Notes under the pieces: model-generated
Database searches by the model: none
What the model was told of the DNA's origin: nothing
The model's input: the letters and a program-made list of their open reading frames with translations, nothing else
In this document: piece after piece, positions 1-6,266 of the stretch
How the letters are laid out: every line of letters begins with the position of its first letter
How positions within the stretch are numbered: position 1 is the stretch's first letter
NCBI GenBank assembly: GCA_003449615.1
Contig: DMHA01000397.1
Coordinates: 4,443-11,152 of the forward strand
Length of the DNA: 6,710 bases
Direction: 5' to 3'
DNA from: Flavobacterium sp.
GTDB taxonomy: Bacteria > Bacteroidota > Bacteroidia > Flavobacteriales > Flavobacteriaceae
Made by a program: the position numbers and the translations under genes

Positions 1-533
1 TATACTTCGGAGACGGGGCTTCTTCCTATAGTGAGTCATTCTTGGGGAGTAACTTGTCTCAGTATAATAGGAACATCTCCCCACAAGCGTACCATATTAA
101 AATAAGTTAAAGCTCTAATAAAACGTGCTTCGCCCTCAATTTGTTTTTTAAAACTTTCACTAAGATTAGCAGCTGGCAAATTATCTGTAATGACATTACA
201 ACGTAATATTCCATTCATATAATTAGCCCAAGCATCTCTAATCAATACATTTGCAGAGTTATCTTGAAATTTAGTTATATCAAATCTGTCTTGAGTCCCT
301 GCTGTGGGAGCAGCAAAATCCAAATAATCAGATCGATATTCTGTTAATTCAAAATAAATATCAATTTGACCTTGTAGCTTTGCATAAGCTCCAGTTAAAG
401 CCGCATTAAATTCGCCTTCCGTTTTATAAAAATTTTCGGCATTAAAATCCCCTTCAGGGTCAATTTCCAAAAAGTCTTTTGAACAGCTTGTCAAAAGGAA
501 TACCACACTGAGTATATATATTATTGTTTTCAT
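1..533 (-). pseudogene. SusD/RagB family outer-membrane lipoprotein, interrupted by in-frame TGA and cut by the window edge
   Basis: Surface lipoprotein that works as the lid and glycan-binding partner of SusC. The start ATG is 13 bases after the susC stop. Residues 1-17 form a lipoprotein signal with a lipobox (LLTSC, lipidated Cys17), followed by SKDFLEIDPEG, the usual start of mature SusD proteins. The segment around residues 134-156 (GEARFIRALTYFNMVRLWGD, then VPI) is the SusD N-terminal helical hallmark. The frame ends at TGA (36-38) after only 165 residues, whereas the family is usually about 450-600. Past the TGA the same frame reads LTIGRSPVSEVY to the window edge, which is what SusD proteins carry right after the 'WGDVP...TPEE' segment. 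One nonsense codon therefore interrupts an otherwise collinear gene. TCA (Ser) or GGA (Gly) to TGA would be a one-base change. The product is either a truncated, non-functional lipoprotein or the result of a sequence error. Family assignment is very secure; pseudogene status is inferred. Confidence 0.85.
36..38 (-). other. Premature in-frame stop codon (TGA) in susD
   Basis: The minus-strand codon after ...RQVTPQE is TGA. The eleven complete codons that follow contain no stop and read LTIGRSPVSEV, then TA at the window edge, which fits a following Tyr. This matches the expected SusD continuation, so no frameshift is needed. The other complete genes here (susC, fecR, sigma) all end in TAA and use TGG for Trp, so nothing suggests that TGA is recoded. 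Confidence 0.75.
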
Positions 534-546
534 GTGTTTAAAGTTT

Positions 547-3500
547 TTAGAATGATAAATTTATGCCTAATGAATAAGTTGTGGCCAAAGGGTAGGTTCC
601 GTAATCTACTCCGGGTGTAAGCTGAGTTCCTGAATTTTTATTTACTTCTGGATTATAACCCGTAAATCTTGTCCAAGTGTATATATTATTCCCTGTGGCA
701 TAAATTCGTATTTTATCAAAATTCAATTTTTCTAAAACCGATTTAGGAAGCGAGTAGCCTAAAGATACATTTTGAAGCCTTAAGTAAGAGCCGTCTTCTA
801 CATGCCAGGTAGAAATACGCGAATTATTACCTTGTGATTTTCTGTTGGCTCTATTGGTATTGCCATCCCCAGGATTAATTGGAGACTGGTATCGGTTTAG
901 CATTTCAGTAGTGTTATTAAAATTACCTTCACTATTGGCACTATATCTCCTTAATAAATTCAATACCTCGCCTCCATGACTACCTTGATAGGCTATATTC
1001 AAATCAAACCCTTTGTATTTAAAGGAGTTAGAAAATCCATAAGTGAAATCGGGTGCATAATTACCCACAATGGTTCTGTCTTTAATTGGATCAAGAATAC
1101 CATCTTTGTCCACATCTACAAATCTAAAATCTCCAACTGCTGTATTGGGAAAATGGGGATATTTGTTTAGTTCGTCTTGGGAGATAAACACCCCATCTTG
1201 TACCAATAAATAATAATTACCTATTGGTTGACCGATTTCAGTCCTAAAAAATGCACTATCAACACCCTCTACAATTTGTTCGATTGGAGTTCCCTCAGGA
1301 CCTAGTTCCAACACTTCATTGGTATTGAATGAAATGTTAAAATTGCTTGTCCATTTCAATTGGCCTAAATCGGGCGCTATTTTTAAACCCAACTCATACC
1401 CTCTATTGTTTACTTTTCCAATATTTTGTAGAAACGTACCAAAACCCGTAGTTTGAGGTACTGGAAGGTTTAATAATAAATCTGTAGTGTCTCCATTATA
1501 ATATTCTACAGAAAATCCCAATTGTCTTTTGAATAGTTCTGCATCAAGACCAATATTATACATAGTTGTAGTTTCCCATGATAATTTATCGTTTGGAATA
1601 TTATTTGGTTTCAATCCTGAGGCACCCAGATAATCTTCACCACCTAATAATGGAAGGAAGGCATAATTTGGAATTTCAAAATTCCCAGTTACTCCATAAC
1701 TGCCTCGAATTTTTAGTTCATCAATCCAATTCTTATTTTTCAAAAATTCTTCTTGAGAAATTCTCCATCCTGCAGATGCCGAAGGGAAATTCCCATATTT
1801 ACTATTGGGTGCAAAACGAGAAGAACCATCCCTTCTAATAGAAGCCGATAATAAATATTTGCCATCATAATCATATTGAAAACGAGCTAATAATGAAAAT
1901 AATGACCATTCATCTAAACCAGAAGTTGCGTTTACCGAAATGATTGACCTATCATCATTTGGATCAGTAAGGTCTCCATAATCTATGTCAGCATTACCAG
2001 CATTTATAATTTGGGTGGCATTTGAACCAGGTATTGATGGGGGCAAAAAATTAGTGATTCTTTGATTTCTTGAACTGGACTTTTCTGCAGTCATCCCACC
2101 TAAAATATCAAAATTGTGCAAGCCTACTTTTTTATTATAATTAATGGTGTTTTCAAAAGTCCATTTATAAATGGTAGTGGTGCTTAAGGAAGCATTATTA
2201 TTGTCTAATTGACCATAATTTTGTAAACCCCTTTTTTCTATTATTGAGGGCTCAAAATATTCATTCTGATAATTATTGTAATTAGCTGCAAGAGATGTTT
2301 TTAATTTTAAATCTTTAATCATTTCATATTCTACAAATAAATTGGCTAATACATTATAATGTTCTACTTCATTTTGAATTTCTTTGGCTACGGCAACAGG
2401 ATTTAAAATCTCATTGTGTTGATAGTCTGTTCCTATTCTCCACAATCCATTTCCATCAAAATTGTAACTGCCATCGGGTTTATATACCGACCAGGTTGGC
2501 GACATTCCTAGGGCTGAAGCAACAATTCCGTCATCAGTATAGGGTCCAGAAGCATTTACTCTATTTTCAAAAGTGTAAGTTGAACTTGTATTTACTCCAA
2601 TTTTAAATTTTCCAGAATTTACGGATACATTTGCCCGTAAACCTGTCTTCTTGTAATCAGATTCAATAACAATCCCTTCTTGAAAAGAATGATTTGTAGA
2701 AACAAAATAGTTCCATTGATCGTTACCACCACTTACTGATAAATTATAACGCTGAATAACAGCGGGTCTAAATATTTCGTCCTGCCAATCGGTATTTGTA
2801 AGTCCTTGCACGCCATTTAAATAGGGTAATAATTCTTCTGGTATTTTATGATAACCTACCGGTCTTAAACCATTAGGGTCGTCTGCAGTTCCTGTTGGTA
2901 TTTCTTGTAAATAAGCCGCATCATGGCCATCTTTAGATAGTTGAGCATATTGATAAGCATCCATCATATCTATTTTTTTCGATACATTTTGGATACCTGT
3001 AGAATGATCAAGATTCACTTTCATAACACCATTCTTACCTTTCTTTGTGGTTATAATAACAATACCATTACTCCCTCTAGAACCATATATAGCAGCCGAT
3101 GCCGCATCCTTTAAAACTTGGATTGATTCAATATCCTCCATATTTACAGCTTCGGTGGCTCGATCACCAGTTTCTATTGGAACACCATCAATTACATACA
3201 GTGGGCTTGCACCAGCTGTTAGGGTTTTTGTTCCTCTCACTTTAATAGATAATTCTCTTCCTGGCTCTCCTGTGGTTTGTAAAATCTGTACGCCAGCTAA
3301 TTTTCCAGCTAAAGCCTGATCAAAATTTGATACAGGAAAATCTTGTAGTTCACTTATTGATACCGTAGCTATAGATCCAGAAATTTTGGCTTTCTTTTGC
3401 GAACCATAACCAATTACTACAATTTCACTAAGAGTCGTTGTGCTTTCAATTAGTGTAACAGCAATTGAGGTTTGTCCATTAAGAGGGACTTCTTGGGTTG

Positions 3501-4074
3501 TAAATCCCAAATAGGAAACTACTAATATTGCATTTTTATTGGAAACTGACATGATGAATTTTCCATCAAAATCGGTTTGTGTTCCGTTTAACACTCCTTT
3601 TTCAAGCAGATTTACACCCGGTATTGGCTGACCGTCCTTGTCTGTTACCTTGCCTGATATTTGAATGGGTTGTTGAGGTTTTTCTGTTTTTGGCTTTGAA
3701 ATAAGCTCAATTTCTTCCACCACTATGGTGTTCTTTTCAAAAAATTTGAACTTGACATTGCTTTTACTTTCAGAAAAACTTCGCTCCAACAATTTAGAAA
3801 CTTCAATTGTACCCTTTCTCAATTGTACTTTCGAAGCATTCTCAAATAAATTATCTGGATACAAAAAACGAAAATTGGTTTGACTTTGAATAATATTAAA
3901 TACCTCGTCAACTGTTACTATTTTGTCGGCATCTATTTTTATTTTATCTTGAGAAAATGATTTTTCTGTTGTGAAACTAAAAACGGTTGTACAGAATAAG
4001 AATATAAATGTTTTCATAATAAATAGGAGTCGTTCCCCGACTAGGGAGCGCACTTTAATTAATTTAATTTTCAT
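547..4074 (-). CDS. SusC/RagA family TonB-linked outer-membrane transporter with N-terminal STN signalling domain
   Basis: A 1175-residue outer-membrane importer that takes up a glycan or other large nutrient, powered by TonB, together with the SusD lipoprotein encoded next to it. Order of parts: signal peptide with hydrophobic core at about 20-36 and probable cleavage near SFSQ (39-42); STN domain about 52-120, which marks a transducer that talks to FecR; carboxypeptidase-like Ig-fold about 138-210 (ISGKVTDKDGQPIPGVNLLE); TonB-box-like stretch about 214-229 (LSEIVVIGYGSQ); plug about 230-346 with SPLYVIDGVPI and the SusC hallmark AAIYGSRGSNGIVIITTKKG; then the barrel. An EF-hand-like loop DVDKDGILDP lies at 987-996, and the protein ends in a strand closing with Phe (YSLGINLSF). 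Length is typical for an STN-bearing SusC and the frame is intact. The chosen ATG gives a long n-region; Met20 (4015-4017) is an alternative start. The substrate cannot be told from sequence alone. Confidence 0.97.
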   Translation of the reverse strand: MKIKLIKVRSLVGERLLFIMKTFIFLFCTTVFSFTTEKSFSQDKIKIDADKIVTVDEVFNIIQSQTNFRFLYPDNLFENASKVQLRKGTIEVSKLLERSFSESKSNVKFKFFEKNTIVVEEIELISKPKTEKPQQPIQISGKVTDKDGQPIPGVNLLEKGVLNGTQTDFDGKFIMSVSNKNAILVVSYLGFTTQEVPLNGQTSIAVTLIESTTTLSEIVVIGYGSQKKAKISGSIATVSISELQDFPVSNFDQALAGKLAGVQILQTTGEPGRELSIKVRGTKTLTAGASPLYVIDGVPIETGDRATEAVNMEDIESIQVLKDAASAAIYGSRGSNGIVIITTKKGKNGVMKVNLDHSTGIQNVSKKIDMMDAYQYAQLSKDGHDAAYLQEIPTGTADDPNGLRPVGYHKIPEELLPYLNGVQGLTNTDWQDEIFRPAVIQRYNLSVSGGNDQWNYFVSTNHSFQEGIVIESDYKKTGLRANVSVNSGKFKIGVNTSSTYTFENRVNASGPYTDDGIVASALGMSPTWSVYKPDGSYNFDGNGLWRIGTDYQHNEILNPVAVAKEIQNEVEHYNVLANLFVEYEMIKDLKLKTSLAANYNNYQNEYFEPSIIEKRGLQNYGQLDNNNASLSTTTIYKWTFENTINYNKKVGLHNFDILGGMTAEKSSSRNQRITNFLPPSIPGSNATQIINAGNADIDYGDLTDPNDDRSIISVNATSGLDEWSLFSLLARFQYDYDGKYLLSASIRRDGSSRFAPNSKYGNFPSASAGWRISQEEFLKNKNWIDELKIRGSYGVTGNFEIPNYAFLPLLGGEDYLGASGLKPNNIPNDKLSWETTTMYNIGLDAELFKRQLGFSVEYYNGDTTDLLLNLPVPQTTGFGTFLQNIGKVNNRGYELGLKIAPDLGQLKWTSNFNISFNTNEVLELGPEGTPIEQIVEGVDSAFFRTEIGQPIGNYYLLVQDGVFISQDELNKYPHFPNTAVGDFRFVDVDKDGILDPIKDRTIVGNYAPDFTYGFSNSFKYKGFDLNIAYQGSHGGEVLNLLRRYSANSEGNFNNTTEMLNRYQSPINPGDGNTNRANRKSQGNNSRISTWHVEDGSYLRLQNVSLGYSLPKSVLEKLNFDKIRIYATGNNIYTWTRFTGYNPEVNKNSGTQLTPGVDYGTYPLATTYSLGINLSF

Positions 4075-4125
4075 AAATTTGCAATGTGTTAGTTGGACAT
4101 TTGTTTAATTAATTCATTAATAGGG

Positions 4126-4160
4126 GCGAAGTCCTATCACCGCAAAATGTTTGGCTTCGC
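4126..4160. repeat. Inverted repeat between fecR and susC
   Basis: On the plus strand GCGAAGTC (4126-4133) can pair with GGCTTCGC (4153-4160), giving eight pairs with one G-T wobble and a 19-base loop. It lies just after the fecR stop, in the 94-base gap before susC. Read in the operon direction it is followed by CCCCTATTAATG, with no T-run, so it is not a normal terminator for fecR. It could be a stabilising or processing hairpin. Read on the plus strand it is followed by TTCCTTTTTTATTTT, which looks more like a terminator for antisense transcripts. The function is not known. Confidence 0.4.
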
Positions 4161-4168
4161 TTCCTTTT

Positions 4169-5341
4169 TTATTTTAGTATTACTTTTTTGTTTTTAATTT
4201 CATATTCTTTTATCACTTTAAATTTTTTAATTATTTTCAAAATATCTTCTAATTTTTGCTCCTTGCCTAATACTCCATTGAACCCAACTTTCTTTAAATC
4301 TTGATTCTCAAACTGCACTTCAACGTCATACCAACGAGACAAAACTTTCATAATCTCTCCAAGTGGTTTTTTACGAAAACTAAAAACGCCATCTTTCCAA
4401 GATATTTCATTATAAACATCAACTTTAGATATTGCTATGGTTTTGTCCTGAAGATTGAGATTTGATTGTTCTCTAGGTTTTAATATTCGATTTTTCCCTT
4501 GATTACTTATAACTACTTTGCCCTCTACTAATGTTGTATAAATATTGGTCTCATCTCTATAAGCTTTAATGTTAAACTCTGTTCCAACTACCTCTACTTC
4601 TTGCGATTGATTCAAAACTTTAAACTTAGAACCTTTGTGTTTGGTGCTAGATGAAACATCAAAATAAGCTTCGCCATATACTAATTCCACTTGTCTTGTT
4701 TTTCCTTCCTGAAAGGAAACTGGATATTTTAATTGGGTTTCTGAATTTAACCAAACCTCAGTGCCGTCAGAAAGCACTAAATGAAATTGACCGCCTCTTG
4801 GAATTGTGAGGTAATTGAAGGCAATTTTAGATGAATTTTGTTTTCCAACATTATAAGTAATTTTCTCCCCGTTACTCTGAGCGGTTTTTGTTTGAAAATT
4901 ATTTCCTTTTTGAAGGGCTATAACTGAACCGTCTTCCAAGGTCAAAGTGGCTTTGTCTGTGCCAATTTCAATTTTATTATTTACTACTATTGGAGCATTT
5001 TCTGTTGGAGTGTTAAAGAGCGAATCCTTAAAGAAAAAATTTACCGATAAAACACCAATAATTAGGGTTGCAGCAGCTCCGTAAAGCAATCTTTGACGGA
5101 TTTTTTTAAGTCTGAAAACTTTCTGCTCTTGTGCAATTTGGTTTGAAAGCATCGTCTTGATTTTTTCTGAATCGAATTTTTTCAGGTTGTAATCAACTGC
5201 ATAATTTGTTCTAATATATGATTGGAACAATTTTTCATTTTTAGGATCTTCAACCCATTTCTCTAATTCATCCAAGTCCGAAAAACTAGCTTGATTGCTT
5301 AGGTATTTTACGATGATATTCTCTATTTTATTTGATTCCAT
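4169..5341 (-). CDS. FecR family anti-sigma factor / sigma regulator
   Basis: A 390-residue single-span inner-membrane protein that relays the SusC signal to the ECF sigma factor. Residues 1-80 form the cytoplasmic part, which in this family binds the sigma factor (it starts MESNKIENIIVKYLSNQAS). One transmembrane helix lies at about 85-104 (LLYGAAATLIIGVLSVNFFF). The periplasmic FecR domain covers about 178-280 and shows the family hallmark YLTIPRGGQFHLVLSDGTEV followed by WLNSETQLKYPVSF, then GEAYFDVS and VVGTEFNIKAY. The C-terminal DUF4974 domain (about 318-388, from DGVFSFRKKPLGEIMKVLSR) resembles an STN fold and is the likely contact with the SusC STN domain. Length is normal and the protein ends with a TAA stop. 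It lies 94 bases ahead of susC on the same strand, so co-transcription is likely. It is divergent from the sigma gene, unlike the common sigma-fecR-susC order. Family call is secure; pairing with the adjacent sigma and SusC is inferred from position. Confidence 0.96.
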   Translation of the reverse strand: MESNKIENIIVKYLSNQASFSDLDELEKWVEDPKNEKLFQSYIRTNYAVDYNLKKFDSEKIKTMLSNQIAQEQKVFRLKKIRQRLLYGAAATLIIGVLSVNFFFKDSLFNTPTENAPIVVNNKIEIGTDKATLTLEDGSVIALQKGNNFQTKTAQSNGEKITYNVGKQNSSKIAFNYLTIPRGGQFHLVLSDGTEVWLNSETQLKYPVSFQEGKTRQVELVYGEAYFDVSSSTKHKGSKFKVLNQSQEVEVVGTEFNIKAYRDETNIYTTLVEGKVVISNQGKNRILKPREQSNLNLQDKTIAISKVDVYNEISWKDGVFSFRKKPLGEIMKVLSRWYDVEVQFENQDLKKVGFNGVLGKEQKLEDILKIIKKFKVIKEYEIKNKKVILK

Positions 5342-5385
5342 ATTTTAACTATATATTACTAAAACGTTTCCTTTTTGCATAACCC

Positions 5386-5393
5386 TAACTTTG
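5386..5393 (+). promoter_or_regulatory. Probable Bacteroidota -7 promoter element for the ECF sigma gene
   Basis: TAACTTTG matches the Bacteroidota housekeeping -7 consensus TAnnTTTG exactly and lies 57 bases before the sigma ATG. The transcript would begin near 5399-5401. No clear TTTG -33 element was found at the usual 17-23 base spacing; a TTTG at 5374-5377 is too close. The call therefore rests on the -7 element alone. Confidence 0.4.
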
Positions 5394-5422
5394 CAACAAC
5401 ATTTTTTTTATTTTCGCATAAA

Positions 5423-5442
5423 TAATTATCATTAATTATCAA
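5423..5442 (+). repeat. Two tandem 10-base direct repeats upstream of the sigma gene
   Basis: TAATTATCAT (5423-5432) is followed directly by TAATTATCAA (5433-5442), nine of ten bases identical and spaced one helical turn apart, 8 bases before the sigma start codon. It could be a regulator binding site in the sigma 5' leader, but very AT-rich DNA makes such repeats easily by chance. Confidence 0.3.
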
Positions 5443-5450
5443 TTTCTGAA

Positions 5451-6044
5451 ATGGACACCAATTTTATAAAAGACATAGACTTAATAGATGCTTTAAAAAA
5501 AGGAGATGAAAAAGCCTATACTTTTTTGGTAAACCAATACCACCACAAACTTTGTGTTTATGCTTTTAGTCTGACCAAAGACCATGATTTGTCTGAGGAT
5601 ATTGTTCAAAACGTTTTTTTGTCAATTTGGAAGAAAAAATCAAATCTAAAAGATGAGCTTGTAATTAAAAGCTATTTGTATAAATCGGTTTACAATGAGT
5701 TTATTGACCAATATCGAAAAGAAAAACATTTGTTATCTCTCGAAAAAAAACATTATGATGTTTTGAGTGAAATTACTGAAGATGAGGATGAAAATTCGCT
5801 AGAGAGATTAATAAAATTGGTAAAAAAAGAGATCGAAAATTTACCACCAAAATGCAAACAAACATTTATTCTGAGCCGACAAGACGGACTTACTAATATT
5901 GAAATAGCCGAGTTTTTGAATGTTTCCATAAAATCAGTCGAAGCTCATATTACAAAAGCATTTTCCATCCTCAGAAAAACGGTGGGAGATAAAATGAACA
6001 GTATTTTATTTTTGCTTTTTGGAGCAAAAATTAAAACTATCTAA
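5451..6044 (+). CDS. ECF RNA polymerase sigma-70 factor, Bacteroidota expansion family
   Basis: A 197-residue alternative sigma factor that would direct RNA polymerase to the neighbouring fecR-susC-susD operon when FecR signals. Region 2 covers about 14-92: the core ALKKGDEKAYTFLVNQYHHK is followed by DHDLSEDIVQNVFLSIWKKK, the region 2 motif for core binding and -10 recognition, then SYLYKSVYNEFIDQYRKEK. An acidic linker (about 105-117, EITEDEDENS) leads to region 4 at about 125-177, with LPPKCKQTFILSRQDGLTN, then IEIAEFLNVSIKSVEAHITK as the helix-turn-helix for the -35 element. Length and the hydrophobic tail (MNSILFLLF) fit FecR-linked sigma factors of this phylum. The ATG is the first in frame after a leader of about 50 bases, with no Shine-Dalgarno sequence, as is normal in this phylum. 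It is transcribed away from fecR. No extra C-terminal sensor domain is present, so control probably comes from FecR. Confidence 0.95.
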   Translation: MDTNFIKDIDLIDALKKGDEKAYTFLVNQYHHKLCVYAFSLTKDHDLSEDIVQNVFLSIWKKKSNLKDELVIKSYLYKSVYNEFIDQYRKEKHLLSLEKKHYDVLSEITEDEDENSLERLIKLVKKEIENLPPKCKQTFILSRQDGLTNIEIAEFLNVSIKSVEAHITKAFSILRKTVGDKMNSILFLLFGAKIKTI

Positions 6045-6125
6045 AAAATCCCCATTTAGTAAGTAAGCAACCAATAAAATGGTCACTCCAATAAATCCAA
6101 TGCTATCTGTGTTTGTCGTTTTATT
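6006..6125 (-). pseudogene. Probable N-terminal remnant of a small CBU_0592-like membrane protein gene
   Basis: The minus strand from about 6122 down to 6054 reads KTTNTDSIGFIGVTILLVAY then LLN. This is a hydrophobic helix that resembles the first transmembrane segment of small membrane proteins of the CBU_0592 type, common in flavobacteria and usually around 80 residues long (recalled from the family, not searched). After LLN the frame reads GDFLDSFNFCSKKQK and stops at TAA (6006-6008), inside the 3' end of the sigma gene and with no family resemblance. The codon before the expected start Lys is AAT rather than ATG, and no ATG occurs in frame back to a TAG stop upstream. Both the start and everything after the first helix thus appear lost. 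A chance hydrophobic reading frame is the alternative. Confidence 0.4.
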
Positions 6126-6214
6126 ATATTTTAAAAAGGTTAAAGTTCGGGCAATCTATTTCATTTAGTTATAGTTTTTAAATTTTATTCCATTTTATTT
6201 TGGCTTTATTTTTT

Positions 6215-6248
6215 TTTGTTACAATCAAAAAATATTTTTATATATTTG
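6215..6248 (+). promoter_or_regulatory. Bacteroidota-type promoter for the MerR-family gene
   Basis: TTTG at 6215-6218 (-33 element) and TATATTTG at 6241-6248 (-7 element, exact TAnnTTTG) are separated by 22 bases, within the range seen for Bacteroidota housekeeping promoters. Transcription would start near 6254, leaving a leader of roughly a dozen bases before the ATG at 6267. The stretch from 6126 to 6214 shows nothing else I can support beyond AT-rich spacer. Confidence 0.55.
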
Positions 6249-6266
6249 TTTATCAAATTTACATAA

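Noticed and set aside
25..37. Thirteen bases identical to the complement of part of the phage T7 promoter (CCTATAGTGAGTC), raising the idea of vector sequence at the window edge
   Set aside because: The bases on the far side of it keep coding for the expected SusD segment (GRSPVSEVY) in the same frame, so this is native coding sequence and the match is most likely chance.
36..38. TGA as a recoded sense codon
   Set aside because: Genes here use TGG for Trp and TAA for stops, and the organism looks like an ordinary flavobacterium; no other in-frame TGA occurs in the intact genes.
976..1170. Plus-strand open frame of 64 codons
   Set aside because: Lies antisense inside susC, with no family resemblance; shadow of the real gene.
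1578..1838. Plus-strand open frame of 86 codons
   Set aside because: Antisense to the susC barrel region, with no recognisable domain or start context.
3047..3319. Plus-strand open frame of 90 codons
   Set aside because: Antisense to the conserved SusC plug domain; the coding constraint belongs to the minus strand.
4075..4168. A possible separate susC promoter (TTTG, 20-base gap, TATTAATG on the minus strand)
   Set aside because: The -7 half departs from TAnnTTTG at two key positions; too weak to report as a feature.
6080..6169. Short plus-strand frame starting MVTPINPML, 29 residues, between sigma and the MerR gene
   Set aside because: No similarity or promoter support; it overlaps the better-supported membrane-protein remnant on the other strand.
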